Shown piece by piece: positions 46,382 through 53,950 of a DNA stretch of 64,000 bases. The stretch's first letter is position 1; each line of letters opens with the position of its first letter. The DNA is from Streptomyces aurantiacus (GTDB lineage: Bacteria; Actinomycetota; Actinomycetes; Streptomycetales; Streptomycetaceae): NCBI RefSeq assembly GCF_001418335.1, contig NZ_LIPP01000036.1:62001-126000 (forward strand). The letters are read 5' to 3'. The notes under the pieces were generated by a model. It was not told the origin of the DNA, searched no databases, and saw only the letters and a program-made list of their open reading frames with translations. The translations under genes and the position numbers were made by a program.

Positions 46382-47050
46382 ATGACGACTGTGGGATTCA
46401 TCGGAAGCGGCAACATCGGCGTCACCATCGCGCGGCTCGCCATCGAGGCCGGGCACCAGGTCGTGCTCAGCAACTCGCGTGGTCCCGAAACGCTCGCGGA
46501 CACGGTCGCGGAACTGGGGCCGCAGGCGTCCGCGGCGACGAGTGGGGAGGCCGCGGCGGCCGGTGACATCGTCGTGGTCACGGTGCCGGTGAAGGCGTTC
46601 CCCCACGTGCCCGCCGTGCCACTGGCCGGGAAGACGGTCATCGACACGTGCAACTACGGCCCCGAGCGTGACGGGCACATCCCCGAGCTCGACAGCCAGT
46701 CGCTCACCTCAAGCGAACTGCTGCTGCGATACATCCCGGACGCCGGGGTCGTAAAAGCGTTCAACAACATCTTCTTCAAGCACCTGCTGTCACTCGCCCG
46801 CCCGGCGGGGGCGCCCGACCGCTCCTACCTGCCGATCGCCGGGGACTCCGCGCAGACGAAGGCGGCGGCGACCGAATTCATCGAGTCCATCGGGTACAGC
46901 GTCGTGGACGCGGGACCGCTGGCCGACAGCTGGCGGCAGGCGACGGGCACGCCGGTGTGGGGAACCCCGTACGGGCCGTACTCGAACGAGAAGGGCCGGC
47001 CGGCCGACGAGGACACCATCCGCGCGGCACTGGCCACCGCAACGCGGTAA
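46382..47050 (+). CDS. NADPH-dependent F420 reductase-like oxidoreductase, second copy
   Basis: 222 residues. TVGFIGSGNIGVTIARLAIE is the NADP-binding start, VLSNSRGPETLA ends the second strand, and GDIVVVTVPVKAF, VIDTCNYGPERDGHIPELD and VVKAFNNIFFKHL complete the PF03807 pattern. It is a paralogue of the protein at 44633 and more like the YopM/NAD-binding group annotated near aldo-keto metabolism. It closes the LysR-linked set. Downstream is debris of an AraC gene. Confidence 0.87.
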   Translation: MTTVGFIGSGNIGVTIARLAIEAGHQVVLSNSRGPETLADTVAELGPQASAATSGEAAAAGDIVVVTVPVKAFPHVPAVPLAGKTVIDTCNYGPERDGHIPELDSQSLTSSELLLRYIPDAGVVKAFNNIFFKHLLSLARPAGAPDRSYLPIAGDSAQTKAAATEFIESIGYSVVDAGPLADSWRQATGTPVWGTPYGPYSNEKGRPADEDTIRAALATATR

Positions 47051-47059
47051 CCGCAAGGT

Positions 47060-47208
47060 GGCGCGGGCCGCGGTGTGGTCCGGCCGTGTCGTGGCCCCGT
47101 CCGGTGGAAAGCGCCGAAGGCGTTGCTGAGGGCACTCTCCGAGGTGTAGCCGAGTGACGGGGCCGGCGTCGCTATGGGGGTGCCCTCCTCCGTGGGTCGC
47201 AGAGGCAT
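47060..47208 (-). pseudogene. AraC-family regulator C-terminal remnant
   Basis: About 45 codons read LRPTEEGTPIATPAPSLGYT then SESALSNAFGAFHR, matching the second helix-turn-helix of AraC regulators (GYTSESALSNAF). The sensor domain and the first helix-turn-helix are missing and the end is altered, so this is debris. Confidence 0.6.
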
Positions 47209-47464
47209 TGGAAGAGAGAGTCCTGGGCGCCCAGGGTGGAACCCGATGGCCTGCGGCAACCGCGCGGTGAGTGCCTCGGTCGTGCCGCGGAACGACCGAC
47301 CTCCGCGAAAGCCAACGCAGCGTGACACGACCTCATGAGCCGTCGCTGAGCGAGAACATGACGCTCAGTCGCGGCGGTCTGCGAGTCGTTTCGGCTTCAT
47401 CCCGAACATTCCAATGTTCCCCAGGCCAACCCCCGGCGGACCACGAACGCGGGGCTCCCGGCCT

Positions 47465-47812
47465 TCAGCTGTAGTAGGTGATCTTCTCGTCGAGAACCTG
47501 CATGGCCCGGCCCAGCGCTGCCACCCGCTGCTCCAGGGCGGCACGGCGCTCGCGCAGGAAGGCGACCCGCTCCTGCGGAGGATGCTCGGCGCGCAGGATG
47601 GCGACGAACCCCCTCAGGTCCGCGATGCCGAGGCCGGCGTCGCGGAAGCACGTGACCAGACCGATCCAGAAGACGTCGTCCTCGGTGTACTGCCTGCGCC
47701 CACCTACGGAGCGCCGGACCGGGCCGATGAGCCCTTCACGCTCGTAGTACCGCAGGGTGTCGATGGAGACGCCCGTGCGGTCGGAAGCCGCCGCCGGGGT
47801 GAGGGTGGTCAT
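47465..47812 (-). CDS. MerR-family transcriptional regulator
   Basis: 115 residues. The MerR winged helix is clear (AAASDRTGVSIDTLRYYEREGL then GGRRQYTEDDVFWIGLV), followed by a coiled-coil dimer helix (ERVAFLRERRAALEQRVAAL). No metal-binding cysteine cluster is seen, so it probably senses an organic or stress signal. It starts 23 nt after the aldo/keto reductase stop and is likely in the same transcript, controlled from the 19-bp-spacer promoter at 48779-48809. Confidence 0.9.
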   Translation of the reverse strand: MTTLTPAAASDRTGVSIDTLRYYEREGLIGPVRRSVGGRRQYTEDDVFWIGLVTCFRDAGLGIADLRGFVAILRAEHPPQERVAFLRERRAALEQRVAALGRAMQVLDEKITYYS

Positions 47813-47835
47813 GGAGGCTCCTTTTGTGACCGCCG

Positions 47836-48771
47836 CTAGCGGGCTTCGGCGAAGCGCGCCAGGTGCTCGTCACCGAGCCGCACACGGCGTGCGGCGAGTG
47901 CCTCCCCGACCTGCTCCACGCGGCTCGCGCCGACGATGGGGTCGATGCCCTGCCGCATCAGCGAGGCGAGGACGACCTGGTTCCTCGTGGCAGAGAATTC
48001 CTCGGCGACATCGTCCAGGACCGCGAGCACCCGAGTGGTCCCAGGATGATCATAGGTTGACGGAAGCGGTTTGTCCGGGCGCACGTAGGAACCCCACATC
48101 AGCGAGCTGTACGACCACACAGCGAGCCCCTCCGACCGCGCGAGGTCCAGATCCTCGTCGGTGAGCATGCGGTGACCGCTCTCCGCGATGGGAGTGAGCG
48201 GGCGCGGCTGGACGAGTGAGTGGCGCAGTTGAAGGTACGTCCACGGTTCCAGGCTCCGCTCCCGCGCGAGCGACCTGGCGCGCTCGACACGCCAGGCGGC
48301 ATGGTTCGCTGCGCCGACCCGCAGGGCCGTTCCCTTCGCGACCAACTCGCCGAAGGCGCCGACCGTTTCCTCCAGCGGCACGGCGCGGTGCTCGGCGTGG
48401 GCCCAGAGGACATCGATGTGGTCGACTCCGAGACGTCCCAGGCTCTCCTCCACGCCGGCGTGAATGGCGCGTGCCGAGAGTCCTTCGGCGGTTTCCGGCG
48501 AGTGCGGGACGAGCGGGTTGTGGCGGACCTTCGTCGCGATCCGTACCGAGTCGCGCGCGCCCGGGCGGGCCTTGAGCCACGCGCCGATGACGCGCTCGCT
48601 GGCGCCGCCCAGACCACGAGGGTCGTTCCAGAAGGAGTAGCAGTTCGCGGTGTCGAGCCAGACGCCGCCGCCGGCGACGAAGGAGTCGAGGATCGCGAAG
48701 GCCCGGTCGGGGTCTACGCGGGTGCCGAAGTCCATGGTTCCGAGGATGATCTGGGGGCCTGTGGTGTTCAT
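47836..48771 (-). CDS. aldo/keto reductase
   Basis: ATG 48771 (MNTTGPQIILGTMDFG) gives 311 residues; ATG 48780 is possible but falls in the -10 region. The barrel has the active-site elements VWLDTANCYSFW (Asp and Tyr), the catalytic Lys in RIATKVRHN, and VDHIDVLWAHAEH with the His. Late segments TRNQVVLASLMRQGIDPIVG are the NADPH-binding end. It reduces carbonyl compounds with NADPH; substrate unknown. The predicted MerR-type promoter places the transcript start at or next to the ATG, so the mRNA is probably leaderless. The MerR gene follows in the same operon. Confidence 0.9.
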   Translation of the reverse strand: MNTTGPQIILGTMDFGTRVDPDRAFAILDSFVAGGGVWLDTANCYSFWNDPRGLGGASERVIGAWLKARPGARDSVRIATKVRHNPLVPHSPETAEGLSARAIHAGVEESLGRLGVDHIDVLWAHAEHRAVPLEETVGAFGELVAKGTALRVGAANHAAWRVERARSLARERSLEPWTYLQLRHSLVQPRPLTPIAESGHRMLTDEDLDLARSEGLAVWSYSSLMWGSYVRPDKPLPSTYDHPGTTRVLAVLDDVAEEFSATRNQVVLASLMRQGIDPIVGASRVEQVGEALAARRVRLGDEHLARFAEAR

Positions 48772-48778
48772 GCCGCCC

Positions 48779-48809
48779 ATCCTCGAATCTGGAGCGCGCT
48801 CCAGGTCAA
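48779..48809 (-). promoter_or_regulatory. MerR-type promoter with 16-bp palindrome in a 19-bp spacer
   Basis: On the minus strand TTGACC (48809-48804) acts as -35 and GAGGAT (48784-48779) as -10, with 19 bp between. CTGGAGCGCGCTCCAG (48804-48789) is a perfect palindrome starting at the last base of the -35. Overlong spacers with such palindromes are the hallmark of MerR-activated promoters. Confidence 0.65.
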
Positions 48810-49300
48810 GAGCGGTTGTGGCATACGGCCGTGGGCACGAGTCCGGAAGCGCCCGGCGTCGTGTGCGAAGGACACGCGTAACGACGCTCCGTGGTGATTC
48901 TGAGAGGCGGCCTGCCAAACAGGCCGCGCAGGGCTGCCGGACAGGGCGCCGTGCAGCTCAGGTGGCCGACGGAGCGCCGGAGTCGGTGACCGGATCGCCC
49001 TCGGCTTCGCTCAACCGGCACCCAACTCGCGGTCAAGTGCCCTGTTCGGAGCAGGCATTGCGACATACCGTCGAAAAGCACGGATCGCTGCTGACCGTGC
49101 TACCCCGGGGCTGTCTCCGTACGCTGAGGAGGCCGAGGTGCCACAGGCGGCGACGAGCACCAGCGTTCCAGAGTGGCACGAAGGTGTCTCTTGCCCAGCG
49201 GTCGCCGTGCACGGCAGACGGCCGGGTCGGCACCGGCCCGGACAGCGCGGTGCGCGAGCGTCTGACAGACAGCGCGAACGGTCCGTAGGCACCTGTCGGT
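48810..49300. other. about 490 nt without a recognised gene
   Basis: No frame shows a family I can name and codon-position bias is mixed. It separates the aldo/keto reductase promoter from the end of a TetR gene; old deleted sequence is possible. Confidence 0.4.
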
Positions 49301-49894
49301 TCAGTCGCCGGAGTGGTCCGGCAGGAGTTGAGCCGCGAGTGATCGTGCCGTGGCGGTGAGTGTGGCCGCGTCCAGCCCGGTCCGGCCCATGAACACGATC
49401 CCCTGCTGCGCAGCCAGGAGGGCCCGCGCCAGTGCGATCGGATCCGCTCCGGCCGACAGGTCGCCCTCGCGCTGCGCGCGGACGACGCAGTCACCGATCA
49501 GCGCGGTGGACGTCTCGTAGGTGCGGTGGGCGTGGGCGAGGACTTCCGGATCGGCGTTGCCGAGTTCGCAGGTGCTGTTGGCCATCAGGCAGCCACGCCG
49601 CGCGCCGGCCGGGTCGCCGATCGGTGCCTCAAGGAGCATGCGTAGTGCGTCCAGGGCCCGTGGAGTCTCGGCGAGGGCCTTCCGAAGATGGCCATGGCTG
49701 TCGTCGGTGTAGCTGCGCAGCGCCCGGAGGAAGAGCTGACGCTTGTCGCCGAACGCCGCATACAGGCTGCCTTTGCCCAGCCCGCTGACCCGCATCAGGT
49801 CTTCCAGCGAGGTCGCGGCGTAACCGGCGGTCCAGAACTGATCGCGGATGGCGTTCAGCACCTGCTTCTCGTCGAACGCTCGTGGACGTGCCAT
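49301..49894 (-). CDS. TetR-family transcriptional regulator
   Basis: ATG 49894 (MARPRAFDEKQVL) gives 197 residues. The helix-turn-helix is typical of the YfiR/AcrR-like TetR_C_16 group (TSLEDLMRVSGLGKGSLYAAF then GDKRQLFLRALRSY). The C-terminal domain has ARRGCLMANSTCELG, conserved in that group. Such regulators usually control a divergent SDR or oxidoreductase; the divergent SDR here survives only as a 3' fragment. Confidence 0.9.
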   Translation of the reverse strand: MARPRAFDEKQVLNAIRDQFWTAGYAATSLEDLMRVSGLGKGSLYAAFGDKRQLFLRALRSYTDDSHGHLRKALAETPRALDALRMLLEAPIGDPAGARRGCLMANSTCELGNADPEVLAHAHRTYETSTALIGDCVVRAQREGDLSAGADPIALARALLAAQQGIVFMGRTGLDAATLTATARSLAAQLLPDHSGD

Positions 49895-49914
49895 GAGAAC
49901 CAGGATACGGATTC

Positions 49915-50130
49915 TTGACCGTCCGGTCCACCATACGGCCCGGGTTCGTCGACACCGAGATGAACCCCGCCGACAGCCCGGCCGCGTCCATGTTTCTTCC
50001 GACAACGGCGATGGGGCGGTACGGCAGGCCGGAGGAGATCGCCGCAGGCGTTGTCCTCCGGCCTGCCGTACCGCAGGCCTCCTACGTCACCGGCGCAGTG
50101 TTGAGGATCGACGGTGGATACGGCGCATAG
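49915..50130 (+). pseudogene. SDR oxidoreductase, 3' fragment only
   Basis: From about 49919 the frame reads STIRPGFVDTEMNPADSPAA, GRYGRPEEIAAGV and SYVTGAVLRIDGGYGA, the C-terminal third of a classical SDR. The Rossmann start and the YxxxK active site are missing, and the segment begins immediately after the TetR start region, so a deletion removed the 5' part. The LRPAVPQ stretch also differs from the expected FLASPEA. Confidence 0.7.
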
Positions 50131-50305
50131 CGCGACCGCGCAGCCGACGGCGGGTGGCCACGGACGGCGGCGACGCAGGAGTGAAGTGACGCCTACGGGT
50201 CGGACGCCTCCTGACTTGGAGGTCACCGGCGCCGAACGCGCAGACCTGGCCCGACGGCGGCGCCGGTGGCCGAACCCGGACTGGAGATAAAGGTCCTGCG
50301 AAACC

Positions 50306-51022
50306 TCAAGTGGTGACGAGTTCCTGCCAGTGGTCGGCGAGCACCGATGGCGGCTGGGGGACAGGGCCCAGGTCTTGGTCGTGTGCCGTGTGCAGGACGG
50401 CGATGGCGTTCTTGAGAGCGTGCTTGGACAGAGGGCGGACAGGGCCGGGCAGTGTGTAGCGGACGCTGGGTCCGGTCGGGGTATCGGCGGGGGCCGCATG
50501 GTGCGGCACCGGCGTGTAGCTGCCCCATGCCAGTGCGTTGAGGTCGTGGATCTGGGTGGCCCAGTGTTCGGCGTCGCGGTGTTCCCCATGGTGCAGATGG
50601 AGCAGGTGCAGGCACAGGGCGGCGGTGACATTGCCTGAGCCGGCGGCGTAGTGCCACCAGAACCGTGCTCCTTCTGTCTGGTCGGCGAGGTAGAGCAGGC
50701 AGGCGAAGGGGAGGGCTCCGTCAGGATCACGGGTGGTGTCGAAGGCGGTGATGCACAGGGCGGCGCCATGGTGGCGGATGGTGCCGCGGCTCAGCAGTCG
50801 GAGGTCGCCGTCGGCACGTTCGTGGAGCGCGGCTGGCCGGCTGTGAGAACGGCGCGAGACGGGAAGGGGATCGGGCGTGGTCAGGTGCTGCACCCAGCGC
50901 AGGTCGTGCAGGTGGCGGGCGAGACGGTGCCGGGCTTCTTCCAGGTCGGTGACGGTGTAGTCGCCTTGGAAGACGCGGGCACGGCGCAGGACTCCGTCGA
51001 TGCTGCGCGGGGTGCGGCTCAT
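50306..51022 (-). CDS. conserved hypothetical protein in the sigma-factor operon
   Basis: ATG 51022 (MSRTPRSIDGVLRR) gives 238 residues. No family is recognised. Features are a central hydrophobic and Ala-rich stretch (PFACLLYLADQTEGARFWWHY then AAGSGNVTAALCLHLLHLHHG) that looks like helical repeats with a SEL1/TPR-like flavour, and no signal peptide. It starts 7 nt downstream of the sigma-factor stop and is probably co-transcribed. It may modulate the sigma factor, but nothing here proves it. Confidence 0.65.
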   Translation of the reverse strand: MSRTPRSIDGVLRRARVFQGDYTVTDLEEARHRLARHLHDLRWVQHLTTPDPLPVSRRSHSRPAALHERADGDLRLLSRGTIRHHGAALCITAFDTTRDPDGALPFACLLYLADQTEGARFWWHYAAGSGNVTAALCLHLLHLHHGEHRDAEHWATQIHDLNALAWGSYTPVPHHAAPADTPTGPSVRYTLPGPVRPLSKHALKNAIAVLHTAHDQDLGPVPQPPSVLADHWQELVTT

Positions 51023-51029
51023 GGAGGGG

Positions 51030-51653
51030 TCACTCCGTATCTGTCTCGGGCATGGGGCGGGTGCGGTATCCCATGGCAGCGGCAAGGCGCTGTTTGGCCG
51101 TGCGGCGGATGGACCGCACGGTGGCCTCGCAGGTGCCCATGATCAGTGAGGTGTCCTTGGTGCTGAAGCCGAGTGCGTCGCGCAGCACCAGGACATCGAA
51201 CTGCCGTTCGCTGAGGCGGGACATGTGGTGGTAGAGCCCCAGACCTTCTTCGAGCTCGGCGATCTCGGGGTCGTGTTCCGCCTGGAAGGAGGCACGGAAG
51301 GAGGTCAGCAAGGGCTCCGTTGCCGCGTGTATGGCGCGGGCGAAGGCGAGGGTCTCGGTGGTGTCCGGCTGACGACCCCGAGCAGCGAGTTCGCCATGCA
51401 CCCGCTCTTTGAACAATGCCCAGGCGTACCCGCGAGGGTTGGGGATGTTCTGCAGCCGGGACCAGATGGTGGCCAGGTAGAGGAAGGTGGTGTCGACCAG
51501 GTGGCCGGCGTCGTCGATGCTGCCGAGATGGATGCGGCTGTATTCCAGGTAGGCCCGGTGGTATCGGGCATGGAAGTTCCAGAAGTCCGCGGGCATTACA
51601 CCGAGGCTGCTGTGCACGGTGTCCTGAGCAGGTTCGGGCTGCTGCTCACTCAT
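51030..51653 (-). CDS. ECF-type RNA polymerase sigma factor
   Basis: 207 residues. An N-terminal region-2-like part (HARYHRAYLEYSRIHLG then LVDTTFLYLATIWSRL) and a C-terminal region 4 helix-turn-helix (LSERQFDVLVLRDALGFSTK and CEATVRSIRRTAKQRLAAA) are visible. Region 2 is divergent, so it belongs to an atypical sigma-70-like group. The start overlaps the stop of a 63-codon gene (ATGA) and the hypothetical gene follows 7 nt after the stop. An anti-sigma factor is not obvious nearby. Confidence 0.85.
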   Translation of the reverse strand: MSEQQPEPAQDTVHSSLGVMPADFWNFHARYHRAYLEYSRIHLGSIDDAGHLVDTTFLYLATIWSRLQNIPNPRGYAWALFKERVHGELAARGRQPDTTETLAFARAIHAATEPLLTSFRASFQAEHDPEIAELEEGLGLYHHMSRLSERQFDVLVLRDALGFSTKDTSLIMGTCEATVRSIRRTAKQRLAAAMGYRTRPMPETDTE

Positions 51654-51841
51654 CGGTGACCTCCCTCATCCAGTGGGGGTGCAGCCGACGTCGAGGCCGG
51701 GGGCTGCTTTTCGATGAGAGCGGAGGCTCCGATCCGTACGCCGGCGCCGAGCAGACGCCGCACCAAGAACCACACGTCGGGCGCGAAGGATCGCGCCGCG
51801 GCGGCAAAGGCCAGCACGAGGCCGACTACGTTGCAGTCCAC
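51650..51841 (-). CDS. small hypothetical protein upstream of the sigma factor
   Basis: GTG 51841 (VDCNVVGLVLAFAAAA) follows AAAGGGA by about ten bases and gives 63 residues. One hydrophobic helix is present (VVGLVLAFAAAARSF). The stop overlaps the sigma-factor start by 4 nt, so translation is coupled. It might be a small membrane anchor or a leader peptide; no family is recognised. Confidence 0.55.
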   Translation of the reverse strand: MDCNVVGLVLAFAAAARSFAPDVWFLVRRLLGAGVRIGASALIEKQPPASTSAAPPLDEGGHR

Positions 51842-52414
51842 AGTGGCTATTTCCCTTTGTTTCAGTCGGTTCCGTGACCACTCCTCCCCAGCGGGCGGGC
51901 AGGAACCTAGAGCACCGTTGCTCTGGGGAACAGATAAGCCCACGAAGGGAGGCAACCGTGCAGGTCCACGAACAGAACTTTCTAACGGAAGGTAACTTCC
52001 TCTTTACTCGCAGGACTGGCGCACTTTGCTTCTACGTACCGCCAAGGTGCGCCACCCTGGGCGCCCGTTCCGCCACCCCAACTGAACTGCTTCTTTGGCG
52101 TAACCGAAGAAATCCAGGCACACTTTGCGCAAACATGAAATTGCATAATCAATTGCATAAGTGACTCGGATCACACTAATTCGTGGTTCTGGCGAGCATC
52201 TGCACCCGGAAAAATTGGGAAGAGCCCACGGCGAGCCGCCTTGCGACCGACATCCACTCGCTGTCCTGCCGGGCTCGCGTTGGACGGGGTTGACGTCGAT
52301 CCCGAGCGGGCGCCGTGGTTGATGGCGGCGGTGTGGCGATGCCACCTCGTCCGCCGCCGGGTGGGCGATGGCCGTTGCGCCGGATTCTCGTTCTACTGCT
52401 GGTAGAGTGACGGT
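51842..52414. other. AT-richer intergenic region
   Basis: About 570 nt between divergent units, noticeably less GC-rich from about 51960 to 52210. ATTGCATAA occurs twice in direct orientation (52140-52148 and 52152-52160). No gene is convincing. It should hold the promoter of the sigma operon at one end and of the toxin-antitoxin pair at the other. Confidence 0.5.
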
Positions 52415-52678
52415 ATGGGAGATCAGGACACCAGCATCAAGACCACGCGAGAGGTGCGCGATCGTCTGCGGACTCTGGCCGGTGAGCGCGGGACCACCAT
52501 GAACGATCTCCTGGCGGATCTGGTCGCGCGTGAGCTGACCGAGACGGAGAAGCAGCAGCGCGTTGAGCAGGCGCTGGAAGAAGTGCGGCAGGCCACCGGC
52601 GTCACCGTGTCCGACGGCGCCCGCGCCCGGGCACGTTCCTTCCTGCAGCACCTCGGACAGGAGCACCACGCCGCGTGA
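52415..52678 (+). CDS. antitoxin-like ribbon-helix-helix protein
   Basis: 87 residues. The N-terminus (DTSIKTTREVRDRLRTLAGE then RGTTMNDLLADLV) is a ribbon-helix-helix/Arc-like DNA-binding fold, followed by an acidic Glu-rich coiled helix (ETEKQQRVEQALEE) that would wrap the toxin. The toxin gene overlaps its stop by 4 nt. It is expected to neutralise the PIN protein and repress the pair. A partial inverted repeat with arms CTAC and GTAG at 52393-52405 lies just upstream. Confidence 0.8.
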   Translation: MGDQDTSIKTTREVRDRLRTLAGERGTTMNDLLADLVARELTETEKQQRVEQALEEVRQATGVTVSDGARARARSFLQHLGQEHHAA

Positions 52679-53052
52679 TGCGCGTTCTGCTCGACCACAC
52701 CTGTATCCGTGCGCTCGCCGAAGGCGACGACTTCCTCAACGGCCTCTATGTGGAGGCCAGTTACGGCCATGCGGAGATCGTGATCCCTGCCCTGTCGGCC
52801 ACGGTGGCCGACAGGGACAAGCCGGGTGCCGGGGCGGACATCCTCGGGCGGCGCTTCACGACGGTCGCCGACTTCACCCATGCCCACGCCCTGGTCGCCG
52901 GGAGCTGGCGGCAGGCCGACTGGCGGATCCTGCACCCGGCAGCCGCCCTCATCGTGGCACGCCAGACAGGCGACGATGCCGCCCTGCTGTCCCTGGACAC
53001 CGACTTGTACGCAGGGACCGGCGTCAGCCCCCTGAACCCCATGAGCTCCTGA
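52675..53052 (+). CDS. PIN-domain toxin-like protein (VapC-type)
   Basis: GTG 52675 overlaps the antitoxin stop (GTGA). 125 residues. VLLDHTCIRALAEGD at the N-terminus gives the first PIN acidic residue, and LLSLDTDLYAGTGV near the C-terminus gives the late conserved Asp. The middle is divergent (WRILHPAAALIVARQTGDD). PIN toxins cut RNA with Mg ions; the middle acidic residue (often Glu) is not certain here, so activity may differ. It forms a two-gene module with the ribbon-helix-helix gene. Confidence 0.75.
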   Translation: MMRVLLDHTCIRALAEGDDFLNGLYVEASYGHAEIVIPALSATVADRDKPGAGADILGRRFTTVADFTHAHALVAGSWRQADWRILHPAAALIVARQTGDDAALLSLDTDLYAGTGVSPLNPMSS

Positions 53053-53054
53053 CA

Positions 53055-53275
53055 CGGTCGCGGCGATCGCCCAATTGGTGCAAGGCGACGAAAACGCGAT
53101 CCGGGACGTGATCCACCGGTTCGACGGAGTCCGCCGCGAACACCCTGGCCGCGTTGAAGCCGATCCGCGCCGCCCGCCCGGACGGAGCACCGATCCATAT
53201 AGCCCTGCACAACCTCTCCGCCCACGGCGGCCAGACGATCCGTGCCTGGGTGGCCCGCAACAAGGCCGATTCAAG
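53055..53275 (+). mobile_element. IS630-family transposase remnant
   Basis: Two fragments survive: TVAAIAQLVQGDENAIRDVI (about 53055-53120), the N-terminal helix-turn-helix, and IHIALHNLSAHGGQTIRAWV with ARNKAD (about 53160-53275), the central DDE-domain segment. They lie in different frames with most of the gene missing. It begins 3 nt after the toxin stop. Confidence 0.7.
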
Positions 53276-53280
53276 GCGGT

Positions 53281-53892
53281 TCAGCGGGCGGTGGGCCGGA
53301 GGCCGTCCATCAGGAGGTTCAGCAGGCGGCTGGCCGTGGCCTCGCGCTCGGGCCGGGGGGCCACGGTGAAGATACCGATGAGGGAGGCGGCGATGTCCTC
53401 GGCGGTGACGTCGGAGCGGAGGTCGCCTGCCGCGCGGCCGGCGTCGAGAATCGTGGTGATGGCGGTCAGTAGCTCGGTCCGGGTCTGTGCATGGGTGATC
53501 TCGCCCGATTCGATCATTGCGAGCAGCGTGTCGAGCATGCCGTTCTTGGTCGCGATCCAGTCCCCGAACGAGTCCATCCAGCGCCGCATCGCCGCAGCCG
53601 GGGGCAGCTGGCCGAGTAGCTCGTGGGCACCGGTCGTCAGCCGGACGACCTGGTCTTGGTAGACCGCGTCGACCAGCGACTCGCGGGTGGGGAAGTGCCG
53701 GTAGAGCGTGGCGATTCCGACCCCGGCCTCGCGGGCGATCGCGCGCATCGACGGCTCGGCGTCGGCAGACATGAACACGCGGGTCGCCACCGCGAGCAAC
53801 TGGTCGCGGTTGCGGGCCGCGTCTGCCCGTGGCGCGCGGATCTCCGCCTCAGTCGAAACGGATCGCGTTCCGTTTATGTTACGGTCATCCAT
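53281..53892 (-). CDS. TetR-family transcriptional regulator
   Basis: ATG 53892 (MDDRNINGTRSV) gives 203 residues. The helix-turn-helix (MRAIAREAGVGIATLYRHF then PTRESLVDAV) is classical TetR. The C-terminal domain includes GEITHAQTRTELLTAITTIL. Divergent from the quinone-reductase-like gene at 53951, with two operators in and before its start. One operator lies within its own first codons, as often found for autoregulated TetR genes. Its last codon region ends within the IS630 remnant boundary. Confidence 0.9.
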   Translation of the reverse strand: MDDRNINGTRSVSTEAEIRAPRADAARNRDQLLAVATRVFMSADAEPSMRAIAREAGVGIATLYRHFPTRESLVDAVYQDQVVRLTTGAHELLGQLPPAAAMRRWMDSFGDWIATKNGMLDTLLAMIESGEITHAQTRTELLTAITTILDAGRAAGDLRSDVTAEDIAASLIGIFTVAPRPEREATASRLLNLLMDGLRPTAR

Positions 53893-53914
53893 GCAAACGG
53901 ATCGTAGTCCGTTT
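53856..53914. promoter_or_regulatory. two TetR operators with identical arms
   Basis: 20-bp inverted repeats at 53856-53875 and 53895-53914 share arms AAACGGA and TCCGTTT around 6-nt centres. The first lies inside the start of the TetR gene, the second between it and the divergent oxidoreductase. Confidence 0.75.
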
Positions 53915-53950
53915 CGATGGGCTCCCTCGGCCCCAAGGAGACAGGCGCAC

